Below are positions 1 to 7,571 of a stretch of 33,831 bases of DNA, in pieces; positions within the stretch are counted from its first letter, which is position 1; every line of letters starts with the position of its first letter. The notes under the pieces were generated by a model. It ran no database searches and was not told the origin of the DNA. It was given only the letters and a program-made list of their open reading frames with translations. Both the position numbers and the translations under genes were made by a program. The stretch comes from Methylobacterium trifolii (GTDB taxonomy: Bacteria; Pseudomonadota; Alphaproteobacteria; Rhizobiales; Beijerinckiaceae). The stretch spans positions 1-33,831 of the forward strand of contig NZ_BPRB01000316.1 of NCBI RefSeq assembly GCF_022179685.1, written 5' to 3'.

Positions 1-40
1 CCTCGACCGGGAGGCCGTCCTGACGGCCTCCCGGTCGAGG
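1..40. repeat. Perfect 19-bp inverted repeat at window edge
   Basis: Bases 1–19 and 22–40 are exact reverse complements around a 2-nt centre. The palindrome starts at the very first base and lies inside the prmA coding frame. It may be a fold-back artefact at a contig end or a real feature; the sequence alone cannot decide. Confidence 0.85.
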
Positions 41-600
41 TCGCCGGCGATCACACGCGTACGAAGGGCCTTGGCGGCTGCGAAGGCGAGGATGCCGGTG
101 CCGGTGCCGACGTCGAGGATTCGGGCCGGGCGGCGGCGCTTCAGGACGGCGACGAGGGCGCGCAGGCAACCGAGCGTGGTGCCGTGGTGGCCGGTGCCGA
201 AGGCGAGCGCCGCCTCGATCTCGATGGCGAGGTCGTTCGGCCGCACCGTCTCCCGGTCGTGCGAGCCGTGCACGAGGAAGCGCCCGGCCCGCACGGGCTT
301 CAGCCCTTCGAGCGAGGCCCGCACCCAGTCCTGCTGGTCGATGGTGCGGAATTCGGCGGCGTCGGCCTCCGCGCCGATCACCGGGCGGATCAGGCCGCGG
401 ACGAAATCCTCGTCCGGCGCGTCGGCGAAATAGGCCTCCAGGCGCCAGGTGACGCCGTCCTCGGCCTCGAAGGCCGCGACCGCCGTATCGGTCGGATCGA
501 ACATCTCGCCGAGGAGGTCGGTCATCGCCCGCGCCGAGGCCTCATCGGTCATCAGCCGCAGCACGTGAGTCGGGCGGTGAGGAGGCAGGCCTTCGAGCAT
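1..600 (-). CDS. prmA: Ribosomal protein L11 methyltransferase, C-terminus cut off by window edge
   Basis: An open frame from ATG at 600 runs to the window edge without a stop, giving 200 codons of a family usually near 290 residues. The N-terminal part has the alphaproteobacterial PrmA look (MLEGLPPHRPTHVLRL). The middle holds the conserved substrate-loop motif FGTGHHGTT, and the SAM-binding motif I reads ILDVGTGTGILA, followed by the acidic GDLD stretch. The family methylates ribosomal protein L11 in the cytoplasm using S-adenosylmethionine. The last ~13 codons (1–40) lie inside a perfect palindrome and end RTASRSR, where homologues usually read something like RTAxENAR. The extreme end of the sequence may therefore be unreliable. 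The identity is firm; the truncation is only the window or contig edge. Confidence 0.93.
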   Translation of the reverse strand, partial: MLEGLPPHRPTHVLRLMTDEASARAMTDLLGEMFDPTDTAVAAFEAEDGVTWRLEAYFADAPDEDFVRGLIRPVIGAEADAAEFRTIDQQDWVRASLEGLKPVRAGRFLVHGSHDRETVRPNDLAIEIEAALAFGTGHHGTTLGCLRALVAVLKRRRPARILDVGTGTGILAFAAAKALRTRVIAGDLDREAVRTASRSR

Positions 601-776
601 GAGGGCGTCTAGCACCGGTGGCGGCGCACCGCCAATCGTGAACGATTCCTTCGGGAACCGCACAGGATTGCGGCATATTGTTCATCCGTTAAGCGCAAAA
701 GGGCCGGAACGGAGCGCCCCACGCGGCGTTCACGCTGGCTTCTCCAAGTCGGTTCGACCTTCGAGGGTGCGTGCGC

Positions 777-983
777 GTGAGCAAATCCAGACGATCCGTC
801 CGCCGCGGGCCGGTTGTCCTCAGCGGCACATCCCGCCGCCGCCGTCGGCCCGTGCGTCCTCGCGACGCCCTGCTCGCCGTGGAGCCGGAAGGCCCGCTGC
901 CGGGCCAGATCCTCGTCCTGCTGAGCAAGCTCCACCGCGCCGAGACGGGTGCGGCGGATGCGGCCGACGAGAAGGCCGGCTGA
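777..983 (+). CDS. Small basic protein of unknown function
   Basis: A 68-residue frame starts at GTG 777, with a GAGGG ribosome-binding sequence at 763–767 at good spacing; an in-frame GTG at 771 sits too close to it. The N-terminal half is strongly basic (runs of Arg and Ser). The C-terminal half is acidic and contains a short amphipathic segment, GPLPGQILVLLSKLHRAE. That segment loosely resembles the second helix of NepR-type anti-sigma factors (pattern P-x-x-I-x-x-LL-x-x-L). I do not recognise the family. High-GC DNA produces spurious frames, but the ribosome-binding site, the patterned C-terminus and the lack of a competing gene support a real small gene. Confidence 0.45.
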   Translation: MSKSRRSVRRGPVVLSGTSRRRRRPVRPRDALLAVEPEGPLPGQILVLLSKLHRAETGAADAADEKAG

Positions 984-1136
984 ATCGCGCAGCGATCCGC
1001 CTACGATGATTCCGGGGCGCCGGACCTCGCGCGTCCGTCACGCCCTGCGCGGGCCTTGTGCCCTCCGCCCGGCCTCCTATGATGCTCGCCATGATCAGCC
1101 GGATATAACGGTCCGGCGGCGGGACGGGATTGCGAT

Positions 1137-1931
1137 ATGCCTCTGACACGTCGGTTCTGGCTGGTGGCCGCCCTCGCGCTCGGCGTCGGCGGCGGCATCG
1201 TGCCGGCGCGGGCCGAGGCTCCGGTCACGGTCTTCGCCGCCGCCAGCCTGAAGAACGCCCTGGACGAGGCCGCCGCCGCCTGGGCGAAGGAGACGGGCAG
1301 GACGGCGCGGATGTCCTACGCCGGGTCGAACGCCCTGGCCAAGCAGCTCGAATCGGGCGCGCCGGCCGACCTGTTCTTCTCCGCAGACATCGCCTGGATG
1401 GACTATGCCGAGAAGGCGGGCACCCTGCGGCCGGGCAGCCGCAGCGACCTCCTGCGCAACGCGATCGTGCTCGTCGCGCCGAAAGGCTCGGGCGTCGCCC
1501 TCGACCTCAAGCCGGGCGTCGACATCGCCAGGGCCCTCGATGGCGGGCGTCTGGCCATGGGCAACGTCGATGCGGTGCCCGCCGGCAAGTACGGCAAGGC
1601 GGCCCTGGAGAAGCTCGGCGCCTGGGAGGCGGTGAAGGGCAGCATCGCCCAGGCCGAGAACGTGCGCTCGGCGATGCTGTTGGTGTCCCGCGGCGAGGCG
1701 CCCCTGGGCATCGTCTACGCCACCGACGCGGCCGCCGACCCGAGCGTGAGGGTCGTCGCAACCTTCCCCGCCGACAGCCACCCGCCGATCGTCTACCCCA
1801 TCGCCCTCACCAAGGTGTCGGCGAACCCGGATGCGGACGCCTTCCTGGCCTACCTGAAGGGCGCGACCGCGCGGCCCTATTTCGAGCGCCAGGGCTTTGC
1901 GGTGATCGGCGGCACCGGCGCGCGCTACTGA
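1137..1931 (+). CDS. modA: Molybdate-binding periplasmic protein ModA
   Basis: This 264-residue protein is the solute-binding component of the high-affinity molybdate ABC importer. It starts with a Sec signal peptide (about residues 1–26, ending ARA-EA). Family motifs follow: FAAASLKNAL, the oxyanion-binding YAGSNALAKQ and PADLFFSAD. The C-terminal part has the VSRGEAPLGIVYATDA stretch typical of ModA/WtpA-type proteins. ATG at 1137 is preceded by GGGA at 1126–1129. The gene is followed after 7 nt by modB, so the two are surely co-transcribed. Captured molybdate would pass to ModBC and eventually serve molybdenum cofactor synthesis, in which moeA (18410–19654) takes part. Confidence 0.96.
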   Translation: MPLTRRFWLVAALALGVGGGIVPARAEAPVTVFAAASLKNALDEAAAAWAKETGRTARMSYAGSNALAKQLESGAPADLFFSADIAWMDYAEKAGTLRPGSRSDLLRNAIVLVAPKGSGVALDLKPGVDIARALDGGRLAMGNVDAVPAGKYGKAALEKLGAWEAVKGSIAQAENVRSAMLLVSRGEAPLGIVYATDAAADPSVRVVATFPADSHPPIVYPIALTKVSANPDADAFLAYLKGATARPYFERQGFAVIGGTGARY

Positions 1932-1938
1932 CGCTCGC

Positions 1939-2631
1939 GTGCTCGACCTCACGTCGGGGGAATGGACCGCCGTCGCCCTGAGCCTGCGGGTGGCGGGCGT
2001 GGCGACGCTGGCGAGCCTCGTGCCCGGCCTCGCGGTGGCGTGGCTGCTCGCGCGCAAGCGCTTCTTCGGCCACGCCCTGGTGGACGGGCTGGTCCACCTG
2101 CCACTGATCCTGCCGCCGGTGGTCACGGGCTATCTCCTGTTGCTGACCTTCGGCCGGCGCGGATGGGCGGGGGCGTGGCTGTCCGAGATCGGCATCGTCC
2201 TCGCCTTCCGCTGGACCGGGGCGGCGCTGGCCTGTGCGGTCATGGGCTTCCCCCTGATGGTCCGGGCCATGCGCCTGTCGATCGAGGCGGTGGACCGGCG
2301 CCTGGAGCAGGCGGCGTCGACGCTGGGCGCGTCCCCCTTCGCTGTGTTCCTGACGGTGACGCTTCCCCTGAGCCTGCCCGGCATCCTGGCCGGCGGTGTG
2401 CTGGCCTTCGCCAAGGCGATGGGGGAGTTCGGCGCCACCATCACCTTCGTCTCGAACATCCCCGGCGAGACCCAGACGCTGCCCTCGGCGATCTACACCC
2501 TGACCCAGGTTCCGGGGGGCGAGGCCGGGGCGCTGCGGCTCACGCTGATCTCGATCGCGCTGTCGATGACGGCCCTGCTGGTCTCCGAACTCCTCGCCCG
2601 CCGCATGGGCCGGCGGCTCGGGACCGGCTGA
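1939..2631 (+). CDS. modB: Molybdate ABC transporter permease ModB
   Basis: This 230-residue inner-membrane permease has about five hydrophobic segments, the usual ModB size. The ABC-permease cytoplasmic loop (EAA motif) is visible as EQAASTLGASPF followed by LPLSLPGILAG, the site that docks onto ModC. The start is GTG at 1939, 7 nt after the modA stop. Typical ModB wording includes GYLLLLTFGRRG and GEFGATITFVSNIPGETQT. Unlike the usual modABC order, the next gene on this strand is not directly adjacent: a GST gene on the minus strand (ending 9 nt downstream) separates modB from modC. Confidence 0.96.
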   Translation: MLDLTSGEWTAVALSLRVAGVATLASLVPGLAVAWLLARKRFFGHALVDGLVHLPLILPPVVTGYLLLLTFGRRGWAGAWLSEIGIVLAFRWTGAALACAVMGFPLMVRAMRLSIEAVDRRLEQAASTLGASPFAVFLTVTLPLSLPGILAGGVLAFAKAMGEFGATITFVSNIPGETQTLPSAIYTLTQVPGGEAGALRLTLISIALSMTALLVSELLARRMGRRLGTG

Positions 2632-2639
2632 TGGCCCGG

Positions 2640-3296
2640 TCAGGCATAGGCGTAGGGTCCGCCGCGTTCGAGCGCCCGCCGGTAGGCGGGGCGCGCGTGG
2701 ATGCGGGCGAGCCAGTCCGTGATCCGCGGTCCGGCGCCCGTGCCGCGGGCGGCGAAGGCCTCCAGGGGAAAGCTCATCTGGATGTCGGCCGCGGAGAAAA
2801 CCTGCCCGCAGAACCAGGGCCGCTCGGCCAGCTCCGCCTCCCAGTGGGCGGCGTGCCGGCGCAGGTCCGGATCGACGAACGTCCCGAGGACTTTGTTCGA
2901 GATCGCGCGCACCAGGGGGCGGACGAGGGCCGGGCTCCCCGGCGCCAACCGCGAAAAGACCAGCTTCAGCAGGAGCGGGGGCATCGCCGACCCTTCCGCG
3001 TAATGCAGCCAGTAGGTGAAGCGCCGGTGCTCGGGCGTGCCCGGCGCGGGCACCAGGGCACCGCCGCAGCGGTCGGTCAGGTACGTGACGATGGCGCCCG
3101 ATTCCGCGACCACCGCGTCGCCGTCGCTCACCACCGGCGACTTGCCGAGGGGATGCACTGCCCGCAACGCCTGCGGGGCCAGCATGGTCTTCGGGTCGCG
3201 GGCGTAGCGCGTCACCTCGTAGGGGAGGCCGAGTTCCTCCAGCAGCCAGAGCACGCGCTGCGACCGGCTGTTCTCCAGGTGGTGGACGGTGATCAT
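2640..3296 (-). CDS. Glutathione S-transferase family protein
   Basis: A cytosolic GST-like protein of 218 residues. The N-terminal thioredoxin-like domain begins MITVHHLENSRSQR, and the Ser in the SRSQR stretch is the likely glutathione-activating residue. It contains the cis-proline GKSPVV motif and the glutathione-binding ESGAIVTYL motif. The all-helical C-terminal domain includes WFCGQVFSAADIQMSFPL, the usual N-capping region. I chose ATG at 3296 because it starts exactly at the domain and has GAGG upstream; the frame itself opens further upstream. The substrate cannot be told. The gene lies antisense to the transcription direction of modB and modC, with its 3' end 9 nt from modB and its 5' end sharing a 74-bp divergent region with modC. 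Confidence 0.93.
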   Translation of the reverse strand: MITVHHLENSRSQRVLWLLEELGLPYEVTRYARDPKTMLAPQALRAVHPLGKSPVVSDGDAVVAESGAIVTYLTDRCGGALVPAPGTPEHRRFTYWLHYAEGSAMPPLLLKLVFSRLAPGSPALVRPLVRAISNKVLGTFVDPDLRRHAAHWEAELAERPWFCGQVFSAADIQMSFPLEAFAARGTGAGPRITDWLARIHARPAYRRALERGGPYAYA

Positions 3297-3370
3297 CGGG
3301 GACCTCGCTCGGATTCGGTGGGGACGGCCGCGGCGGGCCGCAGGTCGCGCCGTCATAGAGGGCGTGGCGC

Positions 3371-4474
3371 ATGACGATCGAGGTGGACGTCGCCCTGCGC
3401 CGCAGCGGCTTTTCCCTGGACGTGGCCTTCACGGCCGGTGGCGGGCTCACCGCCCTGTTCGGCCGATCCGGTTCGGGCAAGACCACGGTGATCGACCTGA
3501 TCGCCGGGCTGGCGCGGCCCGACCGGGGCCGGATCGTCGTGGGCGGGGAGACCTTGCTCGACAGCGCGCGGGGTTTGCGCCTGCCCGTACACCGGCGCCG
3601 GGTCGGCGTCGTGTTCCAGGACGCAAGGCTGCTGCCGCATCTCAGCGTGCGGCGCAATCTCGGCTACGGCCGGTACTTCTCGGGCGCCCGCCACGACGCG
3701 GCCGAGTTCGAGGCCGTGACCGGGATGCTCGGGATCGGGCACCTGCTGGAACGGCAGCCGGCCGGGCTCTCGGGAGGCGAGCGCCAGCGCGTCGCCATCG
3801 GCCGGGCGCTGCTGGCCAAGCCCCGCCTCCTGCTCATGGACGAGCCGCTCGCGGCCCTCGACGAGGCCCGCAAGGCCGAAATCCTTCCCTATATCGAGCG
3901 CCTGCGCGACGAGGCCGGCGTGCCCATCGTCTATGTCAGCCATGCCGTCGCCGAGGTCGCGCGGCTGGCCAACACCGTCGTGGTGCTGGAGCATGGCCGG
4001 GTCGCCGCCGCCGGCCCCGCCGAGGCGATCCTGCGGCGGGCCGACCTCGTGCCGGTGCACGAGGCGGAGGCGGGCGCGCTGCTGGAGATGACGGTCGAGG
4101 CGCAGGACGCGCCGGCCGGCCTGACCCGGCTGTCCGGGCGCGCCGGGCACCTCCTCGTCCCCCACCTCCCGCAGGCCCTCGGTTCGCCTGTCCGGGTCCG
4201 GGTGCCGGCCCGTGACGTGCTGGTGGCGACGCAGGTCCCCGTGGGCCTCAGCGCCCGCAACGTCCTGTCCGGCAGGGTCGCGAGCTTGACGCCGGCGGGT
4301 GCGGCGGTGATGGTCGAGATCGATTGCAACGGCGCGATGCTCGCCGCCCGCCTCACAGGGGCCTCGGCCCGCGCACTGGCCCTCGCGCCGGGCCGCCCGG
4401 TCTACGCCGTGATCAAGAGCGTGGCGTTCGATCCGGCGGGCTTCGGGGCCGGGCGCCGCGCGATCGAGATCTGA
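3371..4474 (+). CDS. modC: Molybdate ABC transporter ATPase ModC
   Basis: A 367-residue ATP-binding subunit that drives molybdate import. Visible motifs in order: Walker A GRSGSGKTT (about 31–39), Q-loop VVFQDARLLPHL, signature LSGGERQRVAIGRAL, Walker B LLLMDEPLAALD and H-loop VSHAVAEV. The C-terminal ~75 residues form the Mop/TOBE regulatory domain that binds molybdate oxyanions (ARNVLSGRVASL, then VEIDCNG and VYAVIKSVAF). ATG at 3371 is preceded by AGAGGG. The upstream region is only 74 bp and is shared with the divergent GST gene, so modC probably has its own promoter rather than depending on read-through from modAB. An inverted repeat begins right at its stop codon. Confidence 0.96.
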   Translation: MTIEVDVALRRSGFSLDVAFTAGGGLTALFGRSGSGKTTVIDLIAGLARPDRGRIVVGGETLLDSARGLRLPVHRRRVGVVFQDARLLPHLSVRRNLGYGRYFSGARHDAAEFEAVTGMLGIGHLLERQPAGLSGGERQRVAIGRALLAKPRLLLMDEPLAALDEARKAEILPYIERLRDEAGVPIVYVSHAVAEVARLANTVVVLEHGRVAAAGPAEAILRRADLVPVHEAEAGALLEMTVEAQDAPAGLTRLSGRAGHLLVPHLPQALGSPVRVRVPARDVLVATQVPVGLSARNVLSGRVASLTPAGAAVMVEIDCNGAMLAARLTGASARALALAPGRPVYAVIKSVAFDPAGFGAGRRAIEI

Positions 4475-4510
4475 TACCGTGTCCGCTTGAGCAAGGCGGA
4501 CACGATATCA
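4472..4510 (+). terminator. Inverted repeat at the modC stop, likely terminator
   Basis: The stop codon TGA opens an imperfect stem: TGATA pairs with TATCA, and CGTGTCCGC (4478–4486) pairs exactly with GCGGACACG (4496–4504). The loop itself can close as CTT-GAGC-AAG. There is no T-run, so intrinsic termination is uncertain. A second inverted repeat, AAATCCG (4541–4547) with CGGATTT (4566–4572), and a repeated CGCTTGAGC follow, suggesting an interspersed intergenic repeat. Confidence 0.5.
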
Positions 4511-4587
4511 CCAAGCCTGCGCGGCGCTTGAGCGAGGCCGAAATCCGCAGCGCGAAACGATCGAACGGATTTACGTCTGCGCCGGGG

Positions 4588-5496
4588 TCAGGCCCGCCCC
4601 TCGACGAAGGCCCGCATCAGAACGTGCGCGATCGCCATCGGCGGCGGCGCGACGATGCCCTCCGGGTGGCGATGTTCCAGCATCCGCGTGACGGCCTCCC
4701 GGTCGAACCAGCGGGCATCTTCGAGTTCGGTGGGATCGGTGACGATGGCCTCGTCGAGCCCTTCCGCCGTGCAGCCGATCATGAGGGAGGACGGGAAGGG
4801 CCAGGGTTGCGAGGTCTGGTAGCCGACCGCGCCGATGCGCACCCGCGTCTCCTCGAAGCATTCGCGGCGCACCGCGTCCTCGATCGTCTCGCCGGGTTCC
4901 AGGAAGCCTGCGAGGCACGAGAACATGCCGGGCTTGAAGTGCGGCCCGCGTCCGAGGAGACACTGCTCGCCCCGCCGGGTCAGCATGATCACCACCGGGT
5001 CGGTGCGGGGGAAGTGGTGGGCGTTGCAGCTCGGGCATTCGCGCCGGAACCCACCGGCCCGGACCAGGGTCGGCGTGCCGCAATTGGCGCAGAACCCGCT
5101 GCGGCCGTGCCAGTCGAGCATCGATTTGGCCACGGCCAGCAGCCCGAGCTCGTGCGCCTCCACCGCGCCCTCGGTGGCGATGGAGCGCAGGTCGAGGGTG
5201 CGGAATTCGTCCGCGTCGAACGCCTCCGCGGCCTCGGCGGGGGCGCAGGCCGCAAAGACCGGCCGGCCGTCGAGATGGCCGAGGAACAGCCGCTGGGTTA
5301 CTTTTTCCGCGACGTGCGTGCCGTCCGCGGCCTCGAGGGTGGCGGTGGGGCCGCGCAGCACCACCCGGTCGCCGGCCATCAGGACGAGCAGGGCCTCGGG
5401 CGCGTCGAAGGGAGGCACCGCGGATTCCGGCTGCTCGGCCGAGTGGCGCAGCAGCCGGCTCCGGACGAATCCGAGGGTCGCGAAGGGATCGCTCAT
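4588..5496 (-). CDS. nudC: NAD+ diphosphatase (NADH pyrophosphatase), Nudix family
   Basis: A 302-residue NudC-type enzyme that hydrolyses NAD(H) to NMN(H) and AMP; family members can also remove NAD caps from RNA. Domain order: an N-terminal NUDIX-like domain, a zinc ribbon (FCANCGTP, then ECPSC, two CxxC pairs) and the catalytic Nudix domain. The Nudix box reads GFLEPGETIEDAVRREC followed by FEETRV. It keeps the RE and EE catalytic residues, but the usual Gly after EEx is Arg. The NADH-specific signature SQPWPFPSSLM is present downstream and fixes the subfamily. I chose ATG at 5496 because MSDPFATLGF fits the family start; the open frame extends upstream only as antisense shadow. The HIT gene stops 8 nt upstream, so the two are probably co-transcribed. 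Confidence 0.94.
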   Translation of the reverse strand: MSDPFATLGFVRSRLLRHSAEQPESAVPPFDAPEALLVLMAGDRVVLRGPTATLEAADGTHVAEKVTQRLFLGHLDGRPVFAACAPAEAAEAFDADEFRTLDLRSIATEGAVEAHELGLLAVAKSMLDWHGRSGFCANCGTPTLVRAGGFRRECPSCNAHHFPRTDPVVIMLTRRGEQCLLGRGPHFKPGMFSCLAGFLEPGETIEDAVRRECFEETRVRIGAVGYQTSQPWPFPSSLMIGCTAEGLDEAIVTDPTELEDARWFDREAVTRMLEHRHPEGIVAPPPMAIAHVLMRAFVEGRA

Positions 5497-5504
5497 GGTC
5501 CGTC

Positions 5505-5921
5505 TCAGGCGGCTGCGAACAGGGCGCCGGCCCGCTCGACGAGCTGGGAGAGGGCGTGGGGCGGATAAGCTTTGCGCGCGCCATGTCCCCAGACCGGGCC
5601 GGGCCAGGCCGGATCGGAGCGGAAGCGCCCGATCACGTGGACGTGGAGCTGGGCCACGACGTTGCCCAGCGCCCCGACATTGACCTTGTCGGGCTGTGAC
5701 AGGGCCTGCATCACGCCCACCGCGATGCGTATCTCTTCCCACAGGGCCGCGCCGTCCAGTGGCGAGAGGTCGGTCACTTCGCTCACGCCGGTGCGGCGCG
5801 GGACCAGGATCAGCCAGGGGAAGCGGGAATCGTCCATCAGCAGGACGCTGGAGAGGGCGAGGTCGCCGACCGGAGCCGTGTCGGCGGAAAGGCGCGGATC
5901 GAGGGTGAAGTCTGTCGTCAT
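5505..5921 (-). CDS. HIT-family hydrolase/transferase-like protein
   Basis: A 138-residue histidine-triad protein of the small alphaproteobacterial type. The signature reads AQLHVHVIGR: the middle, catalytic His of the triad and the third are kept, while the first is Gln (QxHxH), as seen in one HIT branch. Upstream, FPWLILVPRR is the usual purine-nucleotide pocket strand, and DPAWPGPVWG follows the signature. Family members hydrolyse or transfer nucleoside monophosphates from phosphate esters or amides. The start could be ATG 5921 (MTTDF) or ATG 5930; neither has a clear ribosome-binding site. It is followed after 8 nt by nudC, suggesting a small nucleotide-metabolism operon. Confidence 0.9.
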   Translation of the reverse strand: MTTDFTLDPRLSADTAPVGDLALSSVLLMDDSRFPWLILVPRRTGVSEVTDLSPLDGAALWEEIRIAVGVMQALSQPDKVNVGALGNVVAQLHVHVIGRFRSDPAWPGPVWGHGARKAYPPHALSQLVERAGALFAAA

Positions 5922-5970
5922 GGCCGGCATGTAGCGCGCCGCGGTGGCTTGGGGGAGGGCGCGAGGATCG

Positions 5971-6570
5971 TCACAGGGTCGGGACGGCCCCCTGCCGACC
6001 CACGGCGACGAGATCCGCGTGGATCACCCCCGCCGCGTCCGTGCGCACGAAGGCCGTCACCTCGGCGCCCTCCACCAGCAGCGCCTTCTCTCCCGGGCCC
6101 ATCTGCGTCGTCCGGGTGCCCTGCGGGATCGTGAAGGACGCCTGCCCGCTCGTGTAGCGGAGCACGACCCTGCGCGGGGTCTGCCACGAGATCTCCGCGA
6201 TCCAGCCCGCGGTCAGGGTCGCACCGGCCGCCGTATCCCAGGGCTGGCTGCCGGCCTCGAAGCCGCGCTCGGAGGGCGAGAAGATCGTCACCTCCGTGGG
6301 CTTGGGCGGCCCGTCGCCCTCTCGCACGGCGACGATGCCGATGTAGCTCTCCGGCTTGATGTCGCGGAGGCGCCCTTCCGTGGCGGTGAACATCCGGGTC
6401 TTCGGGTTCATCAACATCGTGACGGAGCCCCCGGTGCGTTGCCGGATCGTGAGGGTCTCGCCGTCCCGCGTCTCCACCGTGCCGCGGTAGCGGGCGAACG
6501 GTTCGGCCGCCCGCGCCGTGCCGGCAACGAGGCATCCGAGGGTCAGGAGGGCTGCAAGCTGTCTGATCAT
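5971..6570 (-). CDS. Secreted protein of unknown function
   Basis: A 199-residue protein with a clear signal peptide (MIRQLAALLTLGCLVAGTARA, cleaved near residue 21). The mature part is beta-rich, with several short strand-like repeats. An early segment reads RYRGTVETRDGETLTIRQR, which looks like an OB-like or DUF5666-type barrel motif, and VTMLMNPKTRMFTATEG follows. It has no catalytic motif that I recognise and no cysteines apart from the signal region. It is likely periplasmic. The gene lies 65 bp downstream of the stress-protein gene on the same strand, with no obvious terminator between, so it could be co-transcribed. The start was chosen as the ATG that begins the signal peptide; the open frame upstream overlaps the stress-protein gene and is shadow. 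Confidence 0.75.
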   Translation of the reverse strand: MIRQLAALLTLGCLVAGTARAAEPFARYRGTVETRDGETLTIRQRTGGSVTMLMNPKTRMFTATEGRLRDIKPESYIGIVAVREGDGPPKPTEVTIFSPSERGFEAGSQPWDTAAGATLTAGWIAEISWQTPRRVVLRYTSGQASFTIPQGTRTTQMGPGEKALLVEGAEVTAFVRTDAAGVIHADLVAVGRQGAVPTL

Positions 6571-6635
6571 GAAGGTCTGCGCCGGTCTGCCGTGGCCGAA
6601 CGTGGCGGCGGCGGAGCGGTTCCCGGCCCAGGGCT

Positions 6636-7499
6636 TCAGTGCGCCATCAGCATCGGCAGGTCGGCCTGCGCCAGGAGATGGCTCGTCGGGCCGCCGAAGA
6701 TCATCTGGCGCAGGCGGCTCTGGGTGTAGGCCCCCTTGATCATCAGGTCGCAGCCGAAGCCCTTGGCCTCGGCCAGGAAGGTCTCGCCCGGCGTGCGGCG
6801 CCCGGCCGGCATGGCCTTGTGCTCGGCCGCGACCCCCTCGCAGGCGAGGGAGCGGGCGAGGTCCTCCGCGCTCGGTCCCGGCACGGTGCCGCCTTCGACG
6901 CTGAGCACCAGCACGCGCTCGGCGGCCCGCAGGAACGGCATCGCGAAGGCCACGGCCCGCGCCGTCTCGGTCGAGCCGTTCCAGGCGATCAGGATCGCGT
7001 TTCCGAGGCTCGCCGGCGGCGTGGGCGGCGCGAGCAGGATCGGACGGCCGCCCTCGAACAGGGCGGTCTCGAAGGTGGTCATGCGCGGGGAGGCGTCCTG
7101 GGAGCCCGGCCGGCCGACCACGGTGGCCGAGAACAGGCGGGCGTACTGCCCGAGGAAGGCGTCGCCCGCCGGCACGTCCTGGCGCCATCGGTAGCGCGGG
7201 CCGGCATTGGCCACGTTGGCCGGCACGCAGAGGCCGTCGCGGGCGTGGCGCGGGATGCCGGCGCCGTCCATGAAGGCGATGAAGCGGCCGCCGGCCTCCT
7301 CCGCCTCGACCCGGTCCGCCTCCTCGTCGCGCAGCCAGGTCATGCCGCCGACCATGTCGACGGGGACGTACTCGGCCAGCGCCGGGCGCAGGCTGACGCC
7401 CTCGATCAGGCTGCCGAACCGGCCGGCGACCAGCCGCGTCGTCTCGAACACGGAGGGCAGCGCGTCGTGCAGGGCTACCGGAACCAGCAGTGTCTTCAT
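6636..7499 (-). CDS. Universal stress protein, tandem-domain type
   Basis: A 287-residue cytoplasmic protein made of two UspA-like halves. The first half is degenerate (MKTLLVPVALHDALPSVFET). The second keeps the recognisable core ILIAWNGSTETARAV, with the terminal motif GAYTQSRLRQMIFGG and TSHLLAQADLPMLMAH. The G-x2-GxN-type ATP loop is not intact in this Rhizobiales subtype, so I would not claim ATP binding. ATG at 7499 is preceded by AAGGA at good spacing; a longer frame starting at 7565 is unlikely. Family members are induced under stress and their biochemical role is usually unknown. It is possibly co-transcribed with the secreted protein downstream. Confidence 0.92.
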   Translation of the reverse strand: MKTLLVPVALHDALPSVFETTRLVAGRFGSLIEGVSLRPALAEYVPVDMVGGMTWLRDEEADRVEAEEAGGRFIAFMDGAGIPRHARDGLCVPANVANAGPRYRWRQDVPAGDAFLGQYARLFSATVVGRPGSQDASPRMTTFETALFEGGRPILLAPPTPPASLGNAILIAWNGSTETARAVAFAMPFLRAAERVLVLSVEGGTVPGPSAEDLARSLACEGVAAEHKAMPAGRRTPGETFLAEAKGFGCDLMIKGAYTQSRLRQMIFGGPTSHLLAQADLPMLMAH

Positions 7500-7571
7500 C
7501 GCCGTGTCCTTCGGATTTTGCACGACGCTAATGCCCTTCGGCCCGGTAGGAAACAGAGCGCGCACGCCCGC

